Positions 19,915 through 27,034 of a stretch of DNA of 64,000 nt are shown here, piece by piece; the first letter of the stretch is position 1, and each line of letters starts with the position of its first letter. Source of the DNA: Neoroseomonas marina (lineage in GTDB: Bacteria; Pseudomonadota; Alphaproteobacteria; Acetobacterales; Acetobacteraceae); the NCBI RefSeq assembly GCF_012927745.1, contig NZ_JABBKX010000006.1, positions 207,945 through 271,944 of the forward strand, in the 5' to 3' direction. A program made the translations under genes and the position numbers. A model generated the notes under the pieces. The model saw only the letters and a program-made list of their open reading frames with translations. It ran no database searches and was not told where the DNA came from.

Positions 19915-20632
19915 GATGCGCCGCAGCGTCACACAGGGTGGCCCTCGGCGCCAAGCATTGCCGGACGCGATCGCCGCGCGGGTCCTGCTGCTGCGCGACG
20001 ACGCGATCGTGATCGACAAGCCGGCGGGCCTCGCGGTGCACCGCGGTCCGCGCGGCGGCGCGTCGCTGGAGGACTGGCTCGAGCCGCTGCGCATGGGCAA
20101 GCGGCACCTGCCGCAGCCGGTGCACCGGCTGGATGCGGATACGGCGGGCTGCCTGGTGCTGGGGCGGACCAAGCCGGCGCTCGCCGCGCTCGGCCGCTGC
20201 TTCGCCGAGGGTCGGGCGCGCAAGACCTATTGGGCGGTGGTGCGCGGCGGGCCGGCGGAGGATGCCGGGCGCATCGATGCGCCGCTGCGCAAGGTCTCGA
20301 CCAAGGCGGCCGGCTGGCGGATGGAGGTCCATCCCGAGGGCCAGCCGGCGGTGACGGAGTGGCGCGTCCTGGGCCGCGCACCGGGCCTGGCCTGGATCGA
20401 GTTGCGCCCCGCCACGGGCCGGACGCATCAGTTGCGCGTGCATGCCGCCGCGTCCGGATGGCCGATCCTCGGCGATCCCGTCTATGGCGGCGGGGAGGGC
20501 GGCGGGCTGCACCTGCTGGCCCGCGCCATCGAGCTGCCGGTCGAACCGCCGCTCGCCACCGAAGCGCCGCCGCCCGAGCACATGCGCGCCGCGCTGCTGG
20601 CCTGCGGCTGGACCCTCACGCCCCCAGGCTGA
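19913..20632 (+). CDS. RluA family RNA pseudouridine synthase
   Basis: Isomerises specific uridines in rRNA or tRNA to pseudouridine. It has 239 residues from the first of two adjacent ATGs, without an S4 domain, so it resembles the shorter RluA/TruC-like branch. The catalytic motif HRLDADTAGCLVLGRT contains the essential Asp. Other family boxes are RKTYWAVV, WIELRPATGRTHQLRVHAA and GDPVYGG. Its ribosome-binding site GGAGGAG (19,901-19,907) lies inside the coding start of the divergent kinase gene. It ends overlapping the LysR gene tail by 17 bases. Confidence 0.92.
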   Translation: MMRRSVTQGGPRRQALPDAIAARVLLLRDDAIVIDKPAGLAVHRGPRGGASLEDWLEPLRMGKRHLPQPVHRLDADTAGCLVLGRTKPALAALGRCFAEGRARKTYWAVVRGGPAEDAGRIDAPLRKVSTKAAGWRMEVHPEGQPAVTEWRVLGRAPGLAWIELRPATGRTHQLRVHAAASGWPILGDPVYGGGEGGGLHLLARAIELPVEPPLATEAPPPEHMRAALLACGWTLTPPG

Positions 20633-21524
20633 CGAAGCGCCAGGACCGCGTCGCCAGCGCGAGGTCCACCAGCCCCCGCACCTTGGCCGAGAGCAGCCGC
20701 GCGGAGGGATAGACGAACTGGATCGGCAGCGGCGGCGGCTCGAAGGCCTCGAGCACGAGGCGCAGACGGCCGGATCGCACGGCGTCCTCGGCCTGGTAGG
20801 CGAGCGTCTTCGCGATGCCGCCGCCCTGGCCCGCATGCCACAGCGCCGCGTCGATGCTGTTGGTGACGTAGCGCGGCGCGATGGCGTGCTTCTCGGCCAC
20901 GCCGTCGCGCCAGAAGGTCCAGGCCGGCTCGGCGCCGAGCGAGGTGCTGTGGATGATGCGATGCCCCGCGATGTCCTCCGGCGCCGCGGGCATGCCGGCG
21001 CGGGCCAGGTAGTCGGGTGCTGCGACCCAGACGCGCCGCGTCTCGCCCACGCGCCGTGCGACCAGCGTGCTGTCCTCGAGGTGTCCGATGCGCAGCGCGA
21101 CGTCGACGCCTTCCTCGACCAGGTCGATGTAGCGGTCGGACAGGGTGAGTTCGGCCGTCAGGTCGGGATGCTGCGAGAGGAACTCGCAGACCAGCGGCCC
21201 GGCATGCAGGCGCCCGAACATCACGGGTGCGGCGACGACTAGGTGCCCCGACGGCGCGGCGCGTTCGGCCGCGGCGGAATCCTCCGCCTCCCGCAGGTCC
21301 GCGAGGATCCGCCGCGCCCGTATCAGGAAGCGTGCCCCCGCATCGGTCAGCGCCACGCGCCGCGTCGTCCGCTGCAGCAGCCGCAGCCCGAGCCGGTCCT
21401 CGAGCCCCGCGACCAGCCGCGTCACGGCCGAGGACGACAGGCCGAGCCGCCGCGCCGCGGGGGCGAAGCCCTCGGCATCCGCGACCGCGACGAAGGCAGC
21501 CATGGCGTCGAATCGGTCCGTCAT
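20616..21524 (-). CDS. LysR family transcriptional regulator
   Basis: A 302-residue LysR-type regulator. The N-terminal winged helix-turn-helix (DAMAAFVAVADAEGFAPAAR, LGLSSSAVTRLVAGLEDRLG, RLLQRTTRRVALTDAG) is complete. The remainder is the periplasmic-binding-protein-like effector domain (about 90-295). Divergent genes encode an AhpD-like protein and a flavin-binding protein; by the usual LysR arrangement these are its likely targets. A T-N11-A-type dyad lies in the shared intergenic space. Confidence 0.95.
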   Translation of the reverse strand: MTDRFDAMAAFVAVADAEGFAPAARRLGLSSSAVTRLVAGLEDRLGLRLLQRTTRRVALTDAGARFLIRARRILADLREAEDSAAAERAAPSGHLVVAAPVMFGRLHAGPLVCEFLSQHPDLTAELTLSDRYIDLVEEGVDVALRIGHLEDSTLVARRVGETRRVWVAAPDYLARAGMPAAPEDIAGHRIIHSTSLGAEPAWTFWRDGVAEKHAIAPRYVTNSIDAALWHAGQGGGIAKTLAYQAEDAVRSGRLRLVLEAFEPPPLPIQFVYPSARLLSAKVRGLVDLALATRSWRFVSLGA

Positions 21525-21548
21525 TATTGCTTATTCTGCATCGATCTC

Positions 21549-21562
21549 ATTTCAATCGGAAT
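21549..21562. promoter_or_regulatory. Candidate LysR operator between the regulator and the AhpD-like gene
   Basis: ATTTCAATCGGAAT is an imperfect dyad fitting the T-N11-A form of LysR boxes. It lies in an unusually AT-rich 99-base divergent gap (21,525-21,623), 24 bases from the LysR start. Inference from position and form only. Confidence 0.35.
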
Positions 21563-21623
21563 GATTATCACGGAACACGCTCATAGCCATTCTCCCGGCC
21601 ACGGACAAACCAGGAGAAAGCCC

Positions 21624-22172
21624 ATGCCCCGCATCGCCACCCCCGCCACCATCGCCGAGGCCCCCGAGGCGACCCGCTCGCAGCTCGAGGCGGTGCAGAA
21701 GCAGCTCGGCTCCGTGCCGAACCTGTTCCGCCTGCTGGCGAGCAGCCCCGCCGGGCTGAACGGCTACCTCGGCCTGTCCGGCGCGCTCGGGAAGGGCGCC
21801 CTCGACATCCGGACGCGGGAGCGCATCGCGCTCGCGGTCGCCGAGTTCAACGGCTGCGGCTACTGCCTGGCGGCGCATGCCTTCATCGGCGCCAACATGG
21901 CGAAGCTCGACGCCGCGGAGATCGCCGCCGCGCGCGCCGGCCGCTCCGCCGACCCGAAGGCCGACGCCGCCGTGCGCTTCGCCATCGCGGTGACCGAGGC
22001 CCGCGGCCGCGCGGCGGATGCCGACCTCGCCGCGGTGCGCGCCGCGGGCTGGAGCGATGCCGAGATCCTCGAGATCGTCGCCCATGTCGCGCTGAACACG
22101 CTGACCAACTACGTCAACGAGGTTGCCCGCACCGAGGTGGATTTCCCCACCCCGGCCGCCCGCGCCGCCTGA
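21624..22172 (+). CDS. Carboxymuconolactone decarboxylase / AhpD-like family protein
   Basis: A 182-residue helical protein of the AhpD-like superfamily. The redox motif is intact: EFNGCGYCLAAHAFIG, i.e. E-x(3)-C-x2-C-x3-H, as in alkylhydroperoxidase D proton-relay sites. The C-terminal LEIVAHVALNTLTNYVNEVA matches the family. It is likely a peroxide- or thiol-linked reductase. AGGAG precedes the ATG. It is divergent from the LysR gene and 55 bases upstream of a flavin-binding protein gene, probably a co-regulated pair. Confidence 0.9.
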   Translation: MPRIATPATIAEAPEATRSQLEAVQKQLGSVPNLFRLLASSPAGLNGYLGLSGALGKGALDIRTRERIALAVAEFNGCGYCLAAHAFIGANMAKLDAAEIAAARAGRSADPKADAAVRFAIAVTEARGRAADADLAAVRAAGWSDAEILEIVAHVALNTLTNYVNEVARTEVDFPTPAARAA

Positions 22173-22227
22173 CATGCCAAGGGATGGCGGAACCCCCGCC
22201 ATCCCCGCCCCTCCGAGGAGTGACGCC

Positions 22228-22896
22228 ATGACCGAAGCCCCGTCGAGCGACGTCGCCTTCTCCCCCGCCGTCAAGGCGATCCAGGCCGCGCGGGGGTCCC
22301 GCGACTCCTACGCCCGGATGGAACGCCGCGGCGGCTGGCGCACCGAGCTCACCCCCGACATCGCCGGCTTCATCGCCGCCCAGCGCAGCTTCTACCTGGC
22401 CAGCGCCAGCGCCGAGGGGCAGCCGTACATCCAGCACCGCGGCGGGCCGCCGGGCTTCCTGCGCGTGCTCGACGCCGAGACCCTCGCCTTCGCCGATCTC
22501 TCGGGGAACCGGCAGTACATCACCCTCGGCAACCTCTCGGAGAACCCGAGGGTCCAGCTGTTCCTGATGGACTACGCCAACCGTCGCCGGGTGAAGATCT
22601 GGGGCGAGGCGCGCGTCGTGCAGGACGATCCCGCGCTGCTCGCCATGCTGATGCCCGAAGGTGCCCCGGGCCGCGCGGAACAGGCGATCGTCATCCGCGT
22701 CACGGCCTGGGACAGCAACTGCCACCAGCATATCCCGCAGCGCTTCGAGGCGGCGGATGTGCTCGCGGCGATCGAGAAGCGGGATGCGCGGATCGCGGAA
22801 CTCGAGGCCGAGCTGGCGCAGGTCAAGGGCGGGGGGAGAAGGGAACTTCTCCCCCCGGAACCCCCCTCAACCTTCCTTGGAACCAAGGGGGGGTGA
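22228..22896 (+). CDS. Pyridoxamine 5'-phosphate oxidase family (flavin-binding) protein with repeat-derived C-terminus
   Basis: A 222-residue split-barrel flavoprotein of the PPOX-like superfamily. Typical parts are FIAAQRSFYLASASAEGQPY, QHRGGPPGFLRVLD, DLSGNRQYITLGNLSENPRV and VKIWGEARVVQDDP, then a helical end (IEKRDARIAELEAELAQVK). The family is expected to stop about here. In this gene the frame runs on through a dispersed hairpin repeat, adding about 22 residues (GGGRRELLPPEPPSTFLGTK and two Gly). GAGGAG precedes the ATG. The enzymatic role is unknown; pairing with an AhpD-like gene under a LysR regulator suggests redox stress. Confidence 0.87.
   Translation: MTEAPSSDVAFSPAVKAIQAARGSRDSYARMERRGGWRTELTPDIAGFIAAQRSFYLASASAEGQPYIQHRGGPPGFLRVLDAETLAFADLSGNRQYITLGNLSENPRVQLFLMDYANRRRVKIWGEARVVQDDPALLAMLMPEGAPGRAEQAIVIRVTAWDSNCHQHIPQRFEAADVLAAIEKRDARIAELEAELAQVKGGGRRELLPPEPPSTFLGTKGG
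22829..22883. repeat. Dispersed hairpin repeat, copy C (inside a coding end)
   Basis: GGGGGGAGAAG (22,831-22,841) pairs with CTTCTCCCCCC (22,846-22,856). Then come GGAACCCCCCTCAACC and TTCCTTGGAAC. It is nearly identical to copy B at 18,913-18,967. It lies wholly within the 3' end of the flavin-binding protein frame and supplies its stop-proximal codons. Confidence 0.85.
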
Positions 22897-22942
22897 GGCG
22901 GGGGTTTCTTCCCTTCCGGGGCGGGGCGGGCGATCCTGGCGC

Positions 22943-23191
22943 GTGCCTTATCTCGTCGAACTGCTCCTGTTCCTCGCGCCCTTCGCCGCCTACGGGGTCT
23001 GGCGTCGGATGAACCCGACCACGGAACCCAGCACCATCCTTCTGGTGCTGGCCGGGACAGGCGTCGTGCTGATGCTGGCCGGGGCCTTCTGGTACGGATC
23101 CTCCCGCAGCATGGCGCCCGGCGAGGCCTACGTGCCCGCCCACCTGGAAGGCGACCGCGTCGAACCAGGCCATGCGGAACCGCGGCGGTGA
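22943..23191 (+). CDS. DUF6111-like small membrane protein
   Basis: An 82-residue protein with two hydrophobic helices: VPYLVELLLFLAPFAAYGVW at the N-terminus and STILLVLAGTGVVLMLAGAF in the middle. A polar tail follows (GEAYVPAHLEGDRVEPG). The start is GTG at 22,943. This architecture and its position directly before cca match the DUF6111 family of alphaproteobacteria; no function is known. The stop overlaps the GTG start of cca (GTGA), implying coupled translation. Confidence 0.75.
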   Translation: MPYLVELLLFLAPFAAYGVWRRMNPTTEPSTILLVLAGTGVVLMLAGAFWYGSSRSMAPGEAYVPAHLEGDRVEPGHAEPRR

Positions 23192-24438
23192 GCGACGCCC
23201 CGGCGGAACGCATCCCACGGCCAGGCTTCCTCGACACCCCGGCCGTCGCCGCGGTCCTGGCCACGCTGCCGGGCGCCCGCGCGGTCGGCGGCTGCGTGCG
23301 CGACGCGCTCGCCGGCCGGCCCTCCGCCGATGTCGACGTCGCCGCCCCCCTGCCGCCCGAGGAGATCGCCGCCCGCCTGCGCGAAGCGGGCCTCAAGGTG
23401 TTCGAAACCGGCCTGTCGCACGGCACCGTCACGGCGGTGAAGGACCACGTCCCGGTCGAGGTCACGGCGCTGCGCCGCGACCTCCTCACCGATGGGCGGC
23501 ACGCACAGGTCGAATGGACCACCGACTGGCGCGAGGACGCGGCGCGGCGCGACTTCACCATCAACGCCATGTCGCTGGCGGCGGACGGGTCGCTCTACGA
23601 CTACTTCACGGGGCGGGCGGACCTCGCGGCCGGCGCGGTGCGATTCGTCGGCGACCCGGATACGCGCCTCGCCGAGGATTACCTCCGCGCCCTGCGCTTC
23701 TTCCGCTTCCAGGCGCGCTACGGCCTGGGTGCGCCCGATGCGCCGGCGATCGCGGCGATCCGCCGCGCGGTGCCGGGCTTGGCGCGGCTGTCGGCCGAGC
23801 GGGTGTGGATGGAACTGAAGCGCATCCTGGCGGTGCCGGATCCGGTGGCAACGGTGGCGCTGATGGCGGAAACCGGCGTGCTGGCGGCGGTGCTGCCGGA
23901 GGCGGAGGGACTCGATGCGCTGCGGCGGCTGGTCGCGGCCGGCGCGCCGGCCGACCCGCTGCTGCGGCTCGCGGCCCTGATCCCCGATGGCGAGGCCGGC
24001 CGCGCCGCGCGCCTTCGGTCCCGTCTGCGCCTGTCCGGCGCCGAGGCCGATGCGCTGGCCTGGCTCATGGGCAGGGCGCCCTTGCCGCGGCCCGAACCGG
24101 ATGTCGACGGCGATGCCCTTCGGGTCTTCCTTGCCCGCCGTGAAGGCATGGCGCCGGAGGACGTCCAGCGCGAGGCCTGGCTGGCCGAGGCGCGCGACGG
24201 GCGCGACCGCAGCGCGCTGCGCGCGCGCATCGCCGCGGCGGATTGGCCGCGCTTCCCGCTGCAGGGGCGCGATGCGCTGGCGTTGGGTGCCGCGCCAGGG
24301 CCGGCGATCGGCCGCGTGCTCGGGGAATTGCGGGCATGGTGGATCCAAGGCGGCTGCCGGGCGACGCACGACGAAGCCCTCGCCGAACTCGCCCGCCGCA
24401 TCGGCGGAGGGAGCGGCGGGACCTCACTCGGGGGATGA
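23188..24438 (+). CDS. cca: CCA tRNA nucleotidyltransferase
   Basis: Adds or repairs the 3'-CCA end of tRNAs. The class II nucleotidyltransferase core is clear: VGGCVRDALAGRPSADVDVA (G-loop followed by the catalytic D-x-D), then EVTALRRD, EDAARRDFTINAMSL and EDYLRALRFFRFQARYG (neck and head). It has 416 residues and no HD phosphohydrolase motif, so it fits the alphaproteobacterial short form. The GTG start overlaps the stop of the DUF6111-like gene. Confidence 0.94.
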   Translation: MSDAPAERIPRPGFLDTPAVAAVLATLPGARAVGGCVRDALAGRPSADVDVAAPLPPEEIAARLREAGLKVFETGLSHGTVTAVKDHVPVEVTALRRDLLTDGRHAQVEWTTDWREDAARRDFTINAMSLAADGSLYDYFTGRADLAAGAVRFVGDPDTRLAEDYLRALRFFRFQARYGLGAPDAPAIAAIRRAVPGLARLSAERVWMELKRILAVPDPVATVALMAETGVLAAVLPEAEGLDALRRLVAAGAPADPLLRLAALIPDGEAGRAARLRSRLRLSGAEADALAWLMGRAPLPRPEPDVDGDALRVFLARREGMAPEDVQREAWLAEARDGRDRSALRARIAAADWPRFPLQGRDALALGAAPGPAIGRVLGELRAWWIQGGCRATHDEALAELARRIGGGSGGTSLGG

Positions 24439-24579
24439 GTGGGGGATCGGTCCCGCCGCATTCACCGGAACGAAACAAGAACTAGCACAGGATTTCGGGC
24501 GCCCGCAAGCCCGTTGATGTGACGGTTCGCCGGCAGGGCGGATACCGCCCCCCGCCATTCCGGGCTATGCCGCCGCCCC

Positions 24580-26331
24580 ATGGCCGCTGCCCTCGACACC
24601 ACCACCCGCGCCCTGCTCCGCCGCCTCTGGTCGGCCTATGTCGGCCATCACCGGAAGGGGATCGCCGTCGCGCTGGTCTGCACCGTCGCGGTGGCGGCGA
24701 TGACCGCGCTGTATCCGGTGGTCATCCAGCAATCCTTCGACCTGTTCACCGCGGGACGGGAAGACCTGCTCTGGGCCATCCCGATCGTCATCGTCGTGGT
24801 GACGGCGCTGAAGGCGCTCGCGCAGTTCGGCCAGGCGGTCGCCATCCAGTCGGTCGTGCTGCGGGTGATCGAGGCGGTGCAGAACGACCTGTTCCGCGCG
24901 CTCACCCGCGCCGACCTGGCCGTGGTGGCGCGCGAGGCGCCCGCCCGCCACGCCGCCCGCTTCACCACCGATGCCGCCCTGATCCGCGAGGCGCTGACCA
25001 AGTCGATCAACGCACTCGCCGACGTGCTGACGGTCGTCGGGCTGGTCGCGTCGATGGTCTATCTCGACTGGCAGATGTCGCTGGTGGCCGCACTGCTCTA
25101 CCCCATCGCGGTGGTGCCGATCCTCAAGCTCGGCAAGCGCATCCGTCGTGCGTCGGGTGGCATGCAGGAACGGGTGGGGGAGGCCGCGGCCGCCCTGACC
25201 GAATCCTTCGGCGCCGCGCGCGTGGTCCGCGCCTACCGGCTCGAACAGGCGGAGGAAGCCCGCGCCGCCGGGCTTTTCGCGCGGCTGCGCGAGAGCCTCT
25301 ATCACATCGCCCGTACCCGGGCCTCGCTCGACCCGATGCTCGAGGCGCTGGGCGGCTTCGCGGTCGCGGCCGTGCTGGTCTTCGTCGGCTGGCGCGTCTC
25401 GACCGGCGCGGGCACGCTCGGCGAGTTCACCGGCTTCGTGGCCGCGCTGCTGATCGCCTCGCGCCCCGTGCGCGCGCTGGGATCGCTGAACGCGGCGCTG
25501 CAGGAAGGGCTGGCGGGCCTCAACCGCGTCTTCGGCGTGATGGACGAACCGCGCCGCATCCTCGACGCGCCTGGCGCCGGCCCGCTGCCCGAAGGCCATG
25601 GCCAGATCGCCTTCGACGGCGTCGGCTTCACCTATGACGGCGTGCCGGACGCGGCGCTGGCGGGCCTTACCTTCGCCGCGCAACCGGGCCAGACGGTCGC
25701 ACTGGTCGGGCCCTCGGGCGCGGGCAAGTCGACGGCGATCGCGCTGGTGCCGCGGCTCTATGACGTGACGGAGGGGCACATCGCCATCGACGGGGCGGAT
25801 GTGCGGACGGTGACGCTCGCCTCGCTGCGCGACGCCATCGCCTATGTCGGGCAGGATGCGGTGATCTTCGACGACACGGCGCACGCCAACATCGCAGCCG
25901 GCCGTGCCGGGGCGACGCGCGCCGAGGTCGAGGACGCCGCCCGCGCCGCCGCCGCGCACGACTTCATCGCGGCGCTGCCGAAGGGCTACGACACGGTCCT
26001 CGGCCCCGGCGGGTCGCGCCTGTCGGGCGGGCAGCGGCAGCGCATCGCGCTGGCCCGCGCCCTGCTGCGCAACCCGCGCATCCTGCTGCTGGACGAGGCG
26101 ACGAGCGCGCTCGATGCCGAGAACGAGGCGCTCGTGCAGCAGGCGCTGGCCCGGCTGCGCGCCGGGCGCACCACCCTCGTCATCGCGCATCGCCTCGCGA
26201 CCGTGCGCGACGCCGACCGCATCGTGGTGATGGAGAACGGCCGCGCGGTCGAACAGGGCACCCATGCCGAGCTCATGGCGCTCGACGGTCTCTACGCGCG
26301 TCTGGTGCGGACCCAGGCCTTCGCGGGCTGA
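24580..26331 (+). CDS. ABC transporter, fused permease and ATPase (exporter type)
   Basis: A 583-residue half-transporter of the ABCB/MsbA-like class. Residues ~20-310 form the six-helix exporter domain. The nucleotide-binding domain follows, with Walker A GPSGAGKST at about 376-384, LSGGQRQRIALARAL (signature), ILLLDEATSALD (Walker B) and the switch His in TTLVIAHRLATV. It would act as a homodimer. Similar genes export lipids, peptides or drugs; no substrate clue is nearby. It ends 9 bases short of the convergent membrane-protein gene. Confidence 0.93.
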   Translation: MAAALDTTTRALLRRLWSAYVGHHRKGIAVALVCTVAVAAMTALYPVVIQQSFDLFTAGREDLLWAIPIVIVVVTALKALAQFGQAVAIQSVVLRVIEAVQNDLFRALTRADLAVVAREAPARHAARFTTDAALIREALTKSINALADVLTVVGLVASMVYLDWQMSLVAALLYPIAVVPILKLGKRIRRASGGMQERVGEAAAALTESFGAARVVRAYRLEQAEEARAAGLFARLRESLYHIARTRASLDPMLEALGGFAVAAVLVFVGWRVSTGAGTLGEFTGFVAALLIASRPVRALGSLNAALQEGLAGLNRVFGVMDEPRRILDAPGAGPLPEGHGQIAFDGVGFTYDGVPDAALAGLTFAAQPGQTVALVGPSGAGKSTAIALVPRLYDVTEGHIAIDGADVRTVTLASLRDAIAYVGQDAVIFDDTAHANIAAGRAGATRAEVEDAARAAAAHDFIAALPKGYDTVLGPGGSRLSGGQRQRIALARALLRNPRILLLDEATSALDAENEALVQQALARLRAGRTTLVIAHRLATVRDADRIVVMENGRAVEQGTHAELMALDGLYARLVRTQAFAG

Positions 26332-26340
26332 TCGTCCGCG

Positions 26341-26955
26341 TCAGCGAACGAAGGTGATTTCCGCGCGGCGCGACTTGGTCAGGTAGGCGAGGGAGATCCC
26401 GCCGACCACCAGGATCGCACCCCATTCCGGCGCGTAGTCCAGCAGATGGACGAAGACGTGCGCCACCGGCACCTCGGCGCCGTAGAGCAGGTTCATGATC
26501 GCCGCGACCATCGGGATCGCGAGCACGTTGTAGCTGATGTAGTAGTAGAAATGGATCTCGAAGATGCCGGGGAACCGCCGCGACCGGCGCATCATGGTCG
26601 CGAAGGACACGAGGGCGAAGAGCAGGTCGATCACGATCAGCCCCGTCAGCGCGCCGCGCGCAATGGGGAAGTCCCCCGGCACGCCGAACAGCCAGGAGTC
26701 CGGATTGCCGTCCGGTCCTCGCAACGCGAGGACCAGGTCCAGCGTGGCGCGGATCGGTGTCATGCTCTGCAGCGCGACGAAGACGAACAGCAGGCCCTTG
26801 AAGCCCGGCGTGATGCCCTCCGACTCCCGCGCCGAGGAGATGTAGGCCACCGACACGACGAGGATCCAGAAGGCCGAAGCGACCGCGGGAAGCGCGAGCT
26901 GCATCCAGTACGACTGCGCATGCAGCGCGAGGAGATAGACGACGGTGTCGGTCAT
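26341..26955 (-). CDS. Hypothetical multi-pass membrane protein
   Basis: Not recognised. It has 204 residues and about five hydrophobic segments (roughly 18-40, 54-72, 99-122, 139-158 and 178-195). Aromatic-rich FEIHFYYYISYNVLAIPMV and basic MMRRSRRFPG connect the third and fourth. No catalytic motif is visible. It lies convergent to the ABC transporter gene and 79 bases from the ferredoxin-like gene on the same strand, so it could be part of that unit's upstream neighbourhood or independent. Confidence 0.7.
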   Translation of the reverse strand: MTDTVVYLLALHAQSYWMQLALPAVASAFWILVVSVAYISSARESEGITPGFKGLLFVFVALQSMTPIRATLDLVLALRGPDGNPDSWLFGVPGDFPIARGALTGLIVIDLLFALVSFATMMRRSRRFPGIFEIHFYYYISYNVLAIPMVAAIMNLLYGAEVPVAHVFVHLLDYAPEWGAILVVGGISLAYLTKSRRAEITFVR

Positions 26956-27034
26956 TGCCGCAGGCGTCCGGACGTTTCCTTCGCCGCCACTTTGGCCATG
27001 GCGGGCCGGCCGTCGTATTGACGCGCATCAAGCG

